Below, piece after piece: positions 34,626 to 43,290 of a stretch of DNA of 64,000 nucleotides. This stretch comes from CAYRVX01 sp964427875 (lineage in GTDB: Bacteria > Planctomycetota > Phycisphaerae > SM23-33): assembly GCA_964427875.1 (NCBI GenBank), contig CAYRVX010000015.1:14800-78799 (forward strand). The letters are read 5' to 3'. Numbering within the stretch: position 1 is the stretch's first letter; every line of letters begins with the position of its first letter. The position numbers and the translations under genes are program-made. A model generated the notes under the pieces. It was not told the DNA's origin. It worked only from the letters and a program-made list of their open reading frames with translations, and did no database searches.

Positions 34626-35855
34626 TCAGTGCCGCAGCGTCACGCGGACCTTCCTGCCTTGGGGATCGTTGGAGGAGAGCTCGTACGCGGCGGCCTTCCC
34701 GGGCGCCGGCTTGGTGTCCGGGCGGAGGTCCACCCACTCGGCGCGGTAGCCGTGGCGCTTCTCGTGACCCTTGACCTTCGCCCAGCGGAAGGCGAACGTC
34801 AGCCACCGGCCGCGATCGTCCATCAGGCGGACGTCCTTCTCGATCGTGCCGGCCGTCTGCTTCGCGAAGAACGCGTCGTCGTCGTACTCGACGTGCAGGC
34901 GGGTGGGGCGCGGCGAGCCGCCGTGCCGGGCGACGACGAGCAGGCGGCTTCGCTGTCCGGTCGAGAAGCCGTAGGTCCTCGTCTTGCCCTTGGCGGCCTT
35001 GGCCTCGGCGGCGTCGAAGGTCAGTTCGCAGGACAGCGGCCGGGCCGTGCCGTAGCCGCCGGCCTTCCGCCACGACCGGACGTACTCGATGCTGAACGTG
35101 CTGGGCAGGTCTTTCGCCTGCGGCAGGCCGAACCATCGCGGCATCGTCTCGCTGTCGAAGTTCAGGTGAAGCGGCTGGTGCCAGTGCGTGTTGGGCATCT
35201 GGTGCACGACGGCGCCGTCCACGTAGTACCTGAGCTTCTCTTCGTCCCACGCCAGCGCGTAGACGTGGAAGCCGTCGGCGAGCCGGTAGGGGGCCTTCCA
35301 CTTGCCGCCCCTGCTCCAGTGGCGGTCGGGGTTGGTCAGCGTGTGGAAGACGTGGGCGTTCATGTGGACGATGTGCTCGTGCTTCGCTGCCCCGGCGCCC
35401 ATCTCGAACACGTCGATCTCCGTCCAGATCTCCGGCGTCTGGGCGTAGAACCAGAACGCGCTGGAGCCGTGGGAGTCCATCGGCCGGCACTTGATCTCGA
35501 AGTACCCGTAGCGGACGGCCGCCTTGCTCTTGACCGCGGCCGACGTGAACGTGTGGTAGCCGGCGGGCAGGCCCTTGAGGTCCTCCTTCCTCATCGTCAG
35601 GCGGAGCTTTCCGTCGGAGACGGTGACGTTGTGCTTGGCGAAGAAGGCCGGCTGCCTGCCCTTCCACGTCGGGTTATGGTCGTGCCACTTCGCCGCGTCG
35701 AGCTTGCCGCCCTCGAACTCGTCCGTCAGCTCGCCGATCGCGACCCACCGGGATCCCTTCGGCGGCCCGAGCGCTTCCTTCTTGCCCATCGTCGCCTCCT
35801 TAGCCCCGGCGGGGGCGCAAGCGCCGATCAGCACGCACAAGGCGATTCTCACCAT
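34626..35855 (-). CDS. GH16-family exported glycosidase (laminarinase/agarase/carrageenase group)
   Basis: 409 residues. ATG 35855, with AGGGAA about nine bases upstream, opens a short signal peptide (MVRIALCVLIGACAPAGAKE). The GH16 catalytic signature EIDVFE lies at residues 146-151 (nucleophile Glu146, acid/base Glu151, assisting Asp148), preceded by YGYFEIKCRPMDSHGSSAFW and followed by HVYALAWDEEKLRYYVDG, the standard beta-jelly-roll order. The long linker FEMGAGAAKHEH and a Trp-rich floor suggest a galactan-type member (agarase, porphyranase or kappa-carrageenase) rather than a laminarinase, but this is a guess. A 110-residue C-terminal extension may bind carbohydrate. With the sulfatases elsewhere in the window, a sulfated algal galactan would make sense as substrate. 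Monocistronic, minus strand. Confidence 0.85.
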   Translation of the reverse strand: MVRIALCVLIGACAPAGAKEATMGKKEALGPPKGSRWVAIGELTDEFEGGKLDAAKWHDHNPTWKGRQPAFFAKHNVTVSDGKLRLTMRKEDLKGLPAGYHTFTSAAVKSKAAVRYGYFEIKCRPMDSHGSSAFWFYAQTPEIWTEIDVFEMGAGAAKHEHIVHMNAHVFHTLTNPDRHWSRGGKWKAPYRLADGFHVYALAWDEEKLRYYVDGAVVHQMPNTHWHQPLHLNFDSETMPRWFGLPQAKDLPSTFSIEYVRSWRKAGGYGTARPLSCELTFDAAEAKAAKGKTRTYGFSTGQRSRLLVVARHGGSPRPTRLHVEYDDDAFFAKQTAGTIEKDVRLMDDRGRWLTFAFRWAKVKGHEKRHGYRAEWVDLRPDTKPAPGKAAAYELSSNDPQGRKVRVTLRH

Positions 35856-36165
35856 CTCGCGTTCCCTCTCCCTATCCGACGCGCGAAGCAATCGCACACG
35901 TCCCGCCTGATCGCGCAGCCGGCTGGCCCGGACGCGGCTTGGAACTGCACACGCGCCGGAAGCCTCTGGAATGCCCTAGAAGGCCAATAAACGGCGTCGG
36001 AATCGCAGATCTCCGTCAAGAGGGACTGCCTTTGTTTCGGCGTCCGCCTTATCAAACCCAACGCCCCCAACGCCCCCAACGCCAGCAGCGACAGCGTGGC
36101 GGGTCAGGGACAATCAGCTTCCTTTCCCTAGCACAGAGGATGGCGCTCTGCCGAGCAATAGAGCG
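35856..36165. other. Intergenic stretch with short 9-bp tandem repeat
   Basis: 310 bases between the GH16 gene and the lower-GC island. Three head-to-tail copies of CCAACGCCC lie at 36056-36083. No gene or strong promoter is seen. The composition changes towards the island from about 36100. Confidence 0.4.
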
Positions 36166-38139
36166 TCAGGTCACTTCTCCCGGAGACAGAGTCTCGGCTT
36201 TGACGCGAGCCCCAAAATGCGCGCAGACAAAAGCCACGGATTTCTCCATTGCCTCAGCGGAACTGGCAAGATCGGCGAATACGCCAACACCGACCACAGG
36301 TGGCTTGCCTTCCTTTGGTTCCCGTTCGTCGAAGCTCAGACTGCCGTCGGTTTTGAAGAATGCGTATCGCCACTCCCACCCCGTGGTTGGCCTTGTCTGA
36401 GCCAAAAGGCGGGTTCGCTCTTGAATGAGCGCAGCACGAAACGGCCCCTTGGTACTTTCGGGAGAAAGAGCGTCTGTGTAGCTTATTGCCCCGGAGGTAG
36501 GGGGAAAGATCTGTTTGTGGATAGACTCAATGTTGCCTTGCGGGTCCCCAGCATCGGATAAGGCGGTTTCCAAGGTCGATAAGTCTGGTTCGCCGAGCGG
36601 TTCCTCTTCGCGAGTAGAGACAATCTCGTTAGCAACCTTGACAATCTCCCGCGCCACGTGCTTTACTGCCCGTCGGTGTTCTTTTCCGTCCGGCTCAGGG
36701 GTGAAGAAACGCTTTACGTCATCAGTAGAGTGGATAAAGACCATCGGTCGCGCGAAGGTCTCCGTCGGATTCTCAAACTTGCGAAGCTGGTTTTGGTCTC
36801 TGATTTCCGCACGAACGCCCCCGCTGAATATCGGTTCTTCGTCAGAAAGCGGGCGATACAGTAAGAGGCCCGGGCATTGCCGAACGAGCAGGTGGTCGCG
36901 GTTGGCCATCTGAAGGGTTATCAAGGACTCCAAGGTACGGAGCATTCCAGAAACCACGGTATCACCGACCAGCATTCCTCGAACATCATCCGATCCGCAG
37001 GGCAATCCGACATGTGCCCCCTTGTTGTCCAACGGAGGGTCGAATATGGTTTGGAGGCACTTTTGCTCGTAGGTGGCGTATGACGAGTGGCCCGCGGCAG
37101 CGTCAGCGCAGTACAGAAGCTCGTGCTTTCCTCGCACGGCTACCTCACCTGGCAAGGGCCATCTGGGCGCTAGTCGGGGAAGGAGTTTGTCTCCGTCCCT
37201 TAAAAACCGGTATTCATCTATCGCTGTTGGCATGATTGGCGTGATATGAAGGTCCTCGACCGCGGCCTGTCGGACGAGGCTTACGAACTCATCGAATTCC
37301 TGAACAAACCTGGGCCAATTGCCGGTTGCGGCGTTGGCTTTCCGGGGTGCCGAGATCGGATGCGATAGATATACTGGTAGGGTTCGGCCCAGCCCGAAAC
37401 ACGCCGATGATTCCCCCAGCAGCAGTCTCACGGCGGTCTCAACCGGATGCTTCACGGCTAGCACCAAGGAGGGCACTGCCCACACAGAGCCGAGCGACGC
37501 GGCTGCCTGTATCTCGCTCTCTCTCCACTCCAAAACTCGGATCAGAGATTGGATGACCAAGGACATCGCTTTTCGGTAGCGCGCCTGTTCGCTGCCCTCG
37601 TTGGCCCCAAGTTTGTCCTCTACCAACTGGCGAATGTCGAACACGTGCCCGAGCCCAGAAAGACGGTAGTAAAGGTCATAGATATCGTCGATCAGGGTGA
37701 GGATTGGCCCGGTCGAGGCGATGCTGTTCTCTTCGGTCCGTTCGTCTAGCCAATCCCGCATCCGTTTCAGGTCCGCTGGACAGTAGAACTCATAAGTCTC
37801 CTTCCGGTAATACGAAAGGGAGGTGAAGAGAACGGCTAAGTCAGGGCCGCCCTTCAGCGCTTCATCGGCTGCTTTGCCAAAGGCCTCTTGCCAGACATAT
37901 CGGCCTTGATCCTGCGGAAGCTGCCCCAGAATTTCGAGAAGCGGGTCTTTCCCCGTATCGTGCAGGTACCAATCCGGCGGGCAGACCTCCTCGATAAAGT
38001 CCTCCACGACCCGTATCTTCACCGAGGCTGTGCGTTGACCAACAGGCAACCGGGAAACGAACTCTCTCAGGCGCTCACGGACAAGCGCCCTGTCGGTCCC
38101 CGGCGTCCCCGATACGATTCGGAAGTGGGTCAAGCACAC
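36166..38139 (-). CDS. Nucleoside deoxyribosyltransferase/TIR-like domain protein with degenerate P-loop N-terminus
   Basis: 657 residues, GTG 38139 or TTG 38133 as start (AGGGGG just upstream). No signal peptide, so cytoplasmic. The N-terminus GTPGTDR (11-17) has the position of a Walker A in an adenylate-kinase-like domain but lacks the lysine; LAVLFTSLSYYR near 101 fits the next strand. After a helical middle, a second domain starts with VYLSHPIS (256-263) and continues through NRDHLLVRQCPGLLLYRP (413-430) to SGGVRAEI (439-446). This is the order of the nucleoside 2-deoxyribosyltransferase/DUF4406 fold: strand with H/GP loop, RD...D/C..L.YRP, then SxG..E with the catalytic Glu (Glu445). 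Such domains bind or cleave nucleotides and overlap with TIR-like NADases. Codon use and GC are visibly lower than in neighbours, and a small partner gene ends 7 bases upstream. No close family is recalled. Confidence 0.6.
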   Translation of the reverse strand: MCLTHFRIVSGTPGTDRALVRERLREFVSRLPVGQRTASVKIRVVEDFIEEVCPPDWYLHDTGKDPLLEILGQLPQDQGRYVWQEAFGKAADEALKGGPDLAVLFTSLSYYRKETYEFYCPADLKRMRDWLDERTEENSIASTGPILTLIDDIYDLYYRLSGLGHVFDIRQLVEDKLGANEGSEQARYRKAMSLVIQSLIRVLEWRESEIQAAASLGSVWAVPSLVLAVKHPVETAVRLLLGESSACFGLGRTLPVYLSHPISAPRKANAATGNWPRFVQEFDEFVSLVRQAAVEDLHITPIMPTAIDEYRFLRDGDKLLPRLAPRWPLPGEVAVRGKHELLYCADAAAGHSSYATYEQKCLQTIFDPPLDNKGAHVGLPCGSDDVRGMLVGDTVVSGMLRTLESLITLQMANRDHLLVRQCPGLLLYRPLSDEEPIFSGGVRAEIRDQNQLRKFENPTETFARPMVFIHSTDDVKRFFTPEPDGKEHRRAVKHVAREIVKVANEIVSTREEEPLGEPDLSTLETALSDAGDPQGNIESIHKQIFPPTSGAISYTDALSPESTKGPFRAALIQERTRLLAQTRPTTGWEWRYAFFKTDGSLSFDEREPKEGKPPVVGVGVFADLASSAEAMEKSVAFVCAHFGARVKAETLSPGEVT

Positions 38140-38146
38140 CCCCTGT

Positions 38147-38353
38147 CTAGGTCTTCTCGGCTCGCTTCTTCACGAGTTGTTCAGAGACGTTCCGGATAGC
38201 GGTGCCGCCGACCACTTCATAATCCTCGACCCATAGGGCCGCGGGGCCGGATGTTGGAGCGAACTGGACATCGTAGCCCGCGGCCTCGATCTTCCGAACG
38301 CTGGCAAGACTGTCCTTGTCCGTGCCGTTGTCAAAGAACTGGAGCGGACCCAT
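38147..38353 (-). CDS. 68-residue protein with glutaredoxin-like fold pattern, no redox cysteines
   Basis: ATG 38353 is selected among four in-frame ATGs because AAAGGA sits six bases upstream; earlier starts (to 38437) would only add low-complexity polar residues. The sequence reads strand (LQFFDNG), helix (DKDSLASVRKIEAAG), strand (YDVQFAP), TSGPAALWV turn-strand, EVVGGTAIRNVSEQL helix: the order of a glutaredoxin/arsenate reductase-like thioredoxin fold with a cis-proline-type TSGP segment, but the CxxC is absent. It is likely a binding protein rather than an oxidoreductase. Its stop is 7 bases before the start of the 657-residue nucleotide-domain protein, and a promoter candidate lies 80 bases upstream, so the two form a transcription unit. 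Fold assignment is by eye. Confidence 0.6.
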   Translation of the reverse strand: MGPLQFFDNGTDKDSLASVRKIEAAGYDVQFAPTSGPAALWVEDYEVVGGTAIRNVSEQLVKKRAEKT

Positions 38354-38432
38354 ATGCATTCCTTTGCTGTGCCCTTGCATCACGCGGTCTCCCAGCACTG
38401 ATTGACCTTGTACGCTTCCATTTCGAGATTCT

Positions 38433-38460
38433 ACCATATTCTAGGTCTTCCTGATAGCAA
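38433..38460 (-). promoter_or_regulatory. Candidate promoter of the two-gene low-GC unit
   Basis: On the minus strand TTGCTA (38460-38455) and TATGGT (38438-38433) are 16 bases apart, about 80 bases before ATG 38353. Fits a self-contained two-gene unit. Confidence 0.35.
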
Positions 38461-38903
38461 TTTCGCAGGTGAGAGGCAACACAAAACTCGCGACTCTCCT
38501 GCCGCCTGCCGCTTGGCGTCAATCGTCGCCGTCACTGTCGGAGCCGGCAAGTCCTTGCCGTCTCTATCCTTAGGAGACAAGCAGGTCCATTTGCGCAACA
38601 AGCCGCCCAGAGAAGGCCGAATGTGCTTGGCGGTCGGCTGATTCCGTCGTATGTTCGGGTCGGACAACCACGACGCGCGGCGTCTCGGCTGATCACCGGC
38701 GCGAAGCCATAGAACACAAGGCGATGTGGGGGCACACACCGGCACGGGCGCAGCATGGCCCAAATGGTTCCAGCGCGGAACCATTTCGCCTTTCCTTCCC
38801 CGCCCGCCCGGGGTTGGTATTGGCGGGGCGCGCCGCACAGGCACCGCACCGGCTCGACGGCCGCGCCATAGCAGACTGCCACGCAAGGGGTTACAGATAG
38901 CCT
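38461..38903. other. Gene-free stretch upstream of the low-GC unit
   Basis: 443 bases. Long open frames run through on the minus strand but have no start signal, no continuity with a family, and the composition of non-coding DNA. Short palindromes occur near 38790-38850 (GGCGGGGCGCGCCGC). It also serves as the 3' flank of the exported methyltransferase gene. Confidence 0.4.
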
Positions 38904-39557
38904 CTACCTGATCTTGAAGCACACCGCCATGCCGTCGCGTTTCGCGTCGGAGGCGCGGACGACGACCATCTCGTAGTCGCTGCTCTCGGTCATGTAATCC
39001 AGGAAGTCCTTCATCGCCCGGGCCGAGCGGATGGCGTTGTCCACGACGATGACGGTGCCGGGCTTGAGCTTCTTCTCGACGCACTTGAGGTACTTCAGCG
39101 TGTCGCTCTTGCGGGCGTCGATGAACATGAAGTCGAACTCGCCCTCGAGCTTCGGGAGCGTCTTGAGCGCGTCGCCCTGGATGACCGTCACCGTCTTGGC
39201 GAGGTTCATCTTCTCGATGTTCCCGCGGGCGATCTTGGCCACCCGCGGGCTGATCTCGAGCGTGTAAAGGTGCCCGCCGGTCCTCTCGAAGCCCATCCCC
39301 ATGTTGATCGCGCCGAAGCCCATCTCCGTGCCGACCTCGATGCCGCGTTTCGCGCTGCGGCTCTGCACCAGGATCCGCAGCAGCATGGCATCCTCCGGCG
39401 TGGTCGCCAGCCCGGTCCGCCGGAAGCTCCTGATGAACTGCTCGCGGGCCGCATCGCTCATCTTCGCCTCGGCCTTCTCCTGGGAGTGGACCGAAAGGCA
39501 CAACCCGCCGACAACCGCCGCGCACAAGACCAGCGCGCCAAGGCCGTATCGCTTCAT
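38904..39557 (-). CDS. O-methyltransferase-like protein carrying a signal peptide
   Basis: 217 residues, AAGGAG and GGGAA upstream of ATG 39557. The first 26 residues (MKRYGLGALVLCAAVVGGLC...) form a signal peptide or membrane anchor. The rest is a class I SAM-dependent methyltransferase of the catechol/caffeoyl-CoA O-methyltransferase type: IEVGTEMGFGAINMG (motif I, G-x-G-like SAM loop), LYTLEISPRVAKIARGNIEKM (acidic ribose-binding Glu), VIQGDALKTLP, FDFMFIDARKS (metal-binding Asp), VIVVDNAIRSA. All SAM-binding elements look intact. An exported SAM enzyme is puzzling because SAM is cytoplasmic, so it is either an anchored enzyme whose orientation is not as it looks, or a repurposed fold. Last gene of the unit that starts with the CBM-like and DUF4091 proteins (45-base gap). 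Confidence 0.8.
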   Translation of the reverse strand: MKRYGLGALVLCAAVVGGLCLSVHSQEKAEAKMSDAAREQFIRSFRRTGLATTPEDAMLLRILVQSRSAKRGIEVGTEMGFGAINMGMGFERTGGHLYTLEISPRVAKIARGNIEKMNLAKTVTVIQGDALKTLPKLEGEFDFMFIDARKSDTLKYLKCVEKKLKPGTVIVVDNAIRSARAMKDFLDYMTESSDYEMVVVRASDAKRDGMAVCFKIR

Positions 39558-39602
39558 GATGTTCCCTTTCTCCTTCGTGCCATTCGTGAATTCCTGTCTC
39601 GG

Positions 39603-41954
39603 TTACCGCGCCTTGAGCGCCTCCTGGAGCCTTAGGATCTGCCTCGCGATGATCCATCGGTAGACGTCGAACGTCTCCGGCTCCCAGAGGCCGTCGTACT
39701 TGTACTTCTCCTGCACGTCGATGGAATCCCAGACGAACTTCAACTCGGCGTCGGCCTCGTCGGCCTGCCGCTTCAGCCCGGCCTCGCGGGCGCGCTCGAT
39801 CCAGCGCCTCAGCGTCGTGACGTAGCGCATGTCGTCGATGCCCTCGCGGTAGGCCTCCCACAGCGTGCAGGGGATCGGGCCGCCGTCGTCGGCCGTGCGG
39901 TTGAAGAAGTCCATTGCCGACCCGTCGAGGTAGTTCCACGGGTCGCTCACGACGGCCTGGTAGATCCACGGCGTCAGGGCCCGGAAGCCCGACCGCCAGA
40001 AGCCGAACCCGTAGGTCATCCGCGCCCCGGCGACGGGCGTGTGGTCGTTCTCGCCGGCGACGTGGTTCGGATAGCACCAGTACTCGACGCCGCGCTTCTT
40101 CATGTCGGCGAGGATCTCCTCGCGCGGCAGGCTGAACGGCTGGCAGCACCAGACGTCCACGTACGGCCTCATCGGCGCGAAGGCCTCGTGGGCCGGGTCG
40201 GCCGTGACGTACGTCCGCACGCCCGGCACACGCTTGATGGCCTTGAGGACCTCGACCATGAGCCTGATCGGCGCCTCGCCGCGGCCGGGCTCGTCGATGG
40301 GGTAGTACAGCAGCTCCGGCCACTGCCGCCGCCTTCGCCCGGCCTCGATCGCCTTCACCATCGCGGTCATGTCGTCAAAGAAGCCCTTGGGCGGCAACTC
40401 CTTGACCAGCCGCAGGTGCGAGCCCATCGGGCCGGTCATGTACTTGCGCCACACGACGGACGTGGGGACGTGGCAGATGATCGGCTTGTCGAACCCGTGC
40501 CGCCGGGCCAGGTCGATCTTCGCCCCGAGCGCATCGAAGTCCATCACCCACCGCCCATCCTTCGCCATCCGCCCCGAGATCCCGCTGACGAACGCGTTGA
40601 GCCCGTGGGCGGCCATGTCGGCGAACTCCCGCTCGGCCTTGCGCGTCCACCACAGGCGGCTGAATGCGTCCGCCGCCCGCCGCGCCATGTCGTACGGATG
40701 ATGGTAGTACGTGCCATAGACGATGGACCGGTCCTTCTGGAGCTTGATCGGCAGTACGCGAAAAACGACGGGGACCTCGACCCGGGCGTCGCGCGCGGGG
40801 GAGTGCACAACGACGTTTGTGCGGTGCACCCCCGGCGGCGTGCCCGGGCGGACGCGAACGGTGATCCAGACGCGCACGTTCCGGCCTTTTTTCAGCGAGA
40901 TGTCGTTCCCCATGGGCGCCAGGATGTCCGGGGCGAGGTAGTAGACACCGTGCGTGCTGTAGTTCGGCCGAACGTGCATGTACCGGACCATCCGGACGTC
41001 AACGTCCTCCGGGCGTATCGGCCAGGAGCCCTTGCCGCGGCCCGGTCCCGTCCGGCCCAACTCCACGTGCAGGTCCTCCACGTCCGTCAGCGGGAAGATC
41101 GTGACGGTCAGGGGCTCCTGCTCGCCCTGGGCGGCGAAGGCTCGCAGCGTGGGGTCGCACTCGTCGCGCCGGGGAGCGGTGTTCGGCCAGATGGGCGAGG
41201 CGTACGGCCGGTGGTAGACGAGGAATCCGCGACGGGCTTCCCGGGGCGTCGGTTCCGGCGCGGCGCCGGCGGGGGCGGGAGGCATCTTCTTCCAGTCGCC
41301 CAGGACGTCGTCGGGGAGCTGGAAGACTTCGCGCCGGGTCCGCTTGAGCTCACCGGCCGCGAGATCATCCCACCGGTGCTCGGGCACGGCGACCAATGCC
41401 GAGACATCCCATCGACTTCGCGTCGTGAAGCCGAGGAGCAGTTTGCCCTCCGGCGCCGTCACAGCCAACATGAGCGTGCGGGCCTCGTACGGGCCGGCGA
41501 AGGTCGCCCGCGGAGCGGCCAGGTCAAACAGGTGCTGCATCTCCCCGCCCCACACGGCGAGATCCCAGACTTGCTCTCGGCGTCCCCCGGCCGTACCCAC
41601 GAGCAGCCAGACCCGCCACGACCCTTTGGCGGCCCGAATCCACAGCGACGCGTTCGCAGCCCCCCCGACGTGGTCGCGGCGGAGGTCGGTCGTGTAGACG
41701 GGCGGGGGGTACTTGCGGCCGCGGGATTCGTTGTAGGTCCACTCTCGGGAGAGCGGCCAGTCCTTGCTCCACAGGCCGTTCGGATCGACCCACCCGGCGG
41801 GGGTGTTCTTGTCCCACTTCGTCTTGTGCGTCACGCGGAGCCAGCCCTTGCGTACGGGCGAAGTGGCCGTCCCGAAGTCGATGCGGATGATACCGTCGTT
41901 CGGGTCGGCGGCCGCCAGGGCCGCACAGAGCGTTGCCGCCAGTGCCGCGTTCAT
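39603..41954 (-). CDS. Exported DUF4091 glycoside-hydrolase-like protein
   Basis: 783 residues. ATG 41954 overlaps the upstream gene's stop by four bases (ATGA) and opens a short signal sequence (MNAALAATLCAALAAA). Order of domains: N-terminal malectin-like/CBM sandwich (IIRIDFGTATSPVRKGW...LWIRAAKGSWRVWLLVGTAGG), a linker, a second sandwich with VWITVRVRPGTPPGVHRTNV, then a TIM-barrel-like region (IVYGTYYHHP, GFDKPIICHVPTS, ELLYYPIDEPGRGEA) and the DUF4091 C-terminal domain (YWCYPNHVAG, GFGFWRSGF, PWNYLDGS, EAYREGIDDMRYVTTL). DUF4091 proteins are regarded as glycosidase relatives; PIDEPG and REGIDD contain acidic residues that could be catalytic. Polysaccharide context supports a carbohydrate-active role. 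Confidence 0.85.
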   Translation of the reverse strand: MNAALAATLCAALAAADPNDGIIRIDFGTATSPVRKGWLRVTHKTKWDKNTPAGWVDPNGLWSKDWPLSREWTYNESRGRKYPPPVYTTDLRRDHVGGAANASLWIRAAKGSWRVWLLVGTAGGRREQVWDLAVWGGEMQHLFDLAAPRATFAGPYEARTLMLAVTAPEGKLLLGFTTRSRWDVSALVAVPEHRWDDLAAGELKRTRREVFQLPDDVLGDWKKMPPAPAGAAPEPTPREARRGFLVYHRPYASPIWPNTAPRRDECDPTLRAFAAQGEQEPLTVTIFPLTDVEDLHVELGRTGPGRGKGSWPIRPEDVDVRMVRYMHVRPNYSTHGVYYLAPDILAPMGNDISLKKGRNVRVWITVRVRPGTPPGVHRTNVVVHSPARDARVEVPVVFRVLPIKLQKDRSIVYGTYYHHPYDMARRAADAFSRLWWTRKAEREFADMAAHGLNAFVSGISGRMAKDGRWVMDFDALGAKIDLARRHGFDKPIICHVPTSVVWRKYMTGPMGSHLRLVKELPPKGFFDDMTAMVKAIEAGRRRRQWPELLYYPIDEPGRGEAPIRLMVEVLKAIKRVPGVRTYVTADPAHEAFAPMRPYVDVWCCQPFSLPREEILADMKKRGVEYWCYPNHVAGENDHTPVAGARMTYGFGFWRSGFRALTPWIYQAVVSDPWNYLDGSAMDFFNRTADDGGPIPCTLWEAYREGIDDMRYVTTLRRWIERAREAGLKRQADEADAELKFVWDSIDVQEKYKYDGLWEPETFDVYRWIIARQILRLQEALKAR

Positions 41955-42856
41955 CTCCGGGCCTCCCGCCACGGGCTCTCGACGATGCGGAAGGCCGCCG
42001 CTTTCTCGCGTGCCTCATCTCCGGCGAACGCGACGACGCTGTACGTGCCCGGGTCGAGCCCGGCCTTCGCCAGGTCAATCCACACCGTCTGGAGGGCACG
42101 CTTCACGGGGACGGTCTGCTCGTGGACGGCCTTGCCGGCGCGCCGGATGGTCAGCGGCACGCCCTTGCCGATCTCGCGCTGGGGGCCGACGACGTCGAGG
42201 GCGAGCTTCAGGAGCGGGCGGTCGGCGTAGATCACGCGGCTGCGGACCTCCAGCCTCGCCAGGCCGAACTCCGCCGCCCGGGCCAGCCGGAAGGCCCCGA
42301 AGTGGAAGTCGAGCTTCTCGCCGTGGCGGTAGTCGCTCTCGGAGATGTTCAGCCCGAGGCGGGCCACGTCGGCGACGTTCCTGATCTCGCGGATCGGGAC
42401 CGACACCCGCACCCACCTGCCCAGGCGGACCTCCCCGAGGTTGCGGCGGTGTGTGCGCGGCCGGTCCGGGCATTGGACCTGGAGGTTGATGACCCGCCTG
42501 GGCGGCTTCTTGCGCGACATGGCCGCGCGGACGAGGAATTCGAAGCGTTCGAACTCTCCCCAGGCGCGCTCGGCGGGCTTGAGCTTCAGGTACATCCGCG
42601 GCCAGCCGATGGGGTGCTTCTCCTCGCCGGCGTGATGGTCCACGGGGATGTGCAGGTGCAGCGTCGGCCGGCCGTTCGCCTTGAGCTGCTTCGACTCGGC
42701 GACCGTGCACTCGGCCGGACTCCAGCGGTTCGGATCGCCGAGGCCGTCGAGATACAACACCTCATCCGCGCCGTCGCGGATGGGCTTTGGCTCAGCCGCA
42801 AAGGCACCGGCAAACGTCACACTAGCGGAGAGCAGGATCGGGATAACCCGCGGCAT
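41951..42856 (-). CDS. Exported carbohydrate-binding-like beta-sandwich protein
   Basis: 301 residues; ATG 42856 (AAGGTGAG five bases upstream) is preferred over the ATG seven codons earlier. Signal peptide MPRVIPILLSASVTFAGAFA. The mature part has alternating strands and the CBM/galactose-binding-like pattern FERFEFLVRAAM, RWVRVSVPIREIRNVADVARLGLNI, LDFHFGAFRLAR, typical of 'complex I intermediate/CIA30-like' or CBM11-like sandwiches, followed by an Ig-like half with GTYSVVAFAGDEARE. No enzyme motif. First gene of a three-gene unit (overlap of four bases with DUF4091, then the exported methyltransferase); it probably binds the glycan that the DUF4091 protein handles. Confidence 0.7.
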   Translation of the reverse strand: MPRVIPILLSASVTFAGAFAAEPKPIRDGADEVLYLDGLGDPNRWSPAECTVAESKQLKANGRPTLHLHIPVDHHAGEEKHPIGWPRMYLKLKPAERAWGEFERFEFLVRAAMSRKKPPRRVINLQVQCPDRPRTHRRNLGEVRLGRWVRVSVPIREIRNVADVARLGLNISESDYRHGEKLDFHFGAFRLARAAEFGLARLEVRSRVIYADRPLLKLALDVVGPQREIGKGVPLTIRRAGKAVHEQTVPVKRALQTVWIDLAKAGLDPGTYSVVAFAGDEAREKAAAFRIVESPWREARR

Positions 42857-43290
42857 CGGTCTCACCTTGGCCGCCACACCGGTGGCGGTCTGCCGTTGGT
42901 CGGCTGAAGAACTTTTTTTCAGAATATTTCACAATTATGGATGACATGAGATCATTTGATGTGTATAATGACAACACTGGGCAGTGTTGCGGCGTGAGTT
43001 GATCCCAGGCCGCAAGAGCTCGGAGAAAACGCCGTAAGTGTTTTTACGAAACAAAGCCATTTTTTTCAGAATCTTCTGTAATATCTTGTAGATGCATGAC
43101 TTATGGCGATGCGTCCCGAGTTTTGGCTCGACCGAGACTTCGCCACCTCAATCGAGCCGGCCGACCTGCCGACTGCGGCTCCTGGCTATATAAGAGCTTT
43201 CTCTAATAAGGCTTAGGCTCCCGGCTGGGGCCGCGAGCCCCAGCGCCTTGGGCTGCGGGCCAAGCGCGTGCCGGGAGACCCGCAATCAGG
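42857..43290. promoter_or_regulatory. AT-rich regulatory region with palindrome and direct repeats
   Basis: 434 bases upstream of the CBM/DUF4091 unit, far richer in A+T than its surroundings. CAACACTG and CAGTGTTG form an 18-base operator-like inverted repeat at 42973-42990, directly next to TATAAT (42965-42970 on the plus strand, ATTATA on the minus). TTTTTTTCAGAAT occurs twice in direct orientation (42914-42926 and 43060-43072). A GCTGGGGC/GCCCCAGC hairpin with a 5-base loop at 43224-43244 lies just behind the stop of the transglutaminase-like gene and could end its transcript, though no U-run follows. No gene is seen in this stretch. Confidence 0.45.

Noticed and set aside
38431..38903. 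Long minus-strand frames in the stretch before the exported methyltransferase
   Set aside because: No start context, no domains, and composition like intergenic DNA; the frames merge into the antisense of real genes.
40041..42230. A 729-codon plus-strand frame opposite the DUF4091 gene
   Set aside because: Same cause: high GC with few stops in the complementary frame. The minus-strand gene has recognised domains and a ribosome site.
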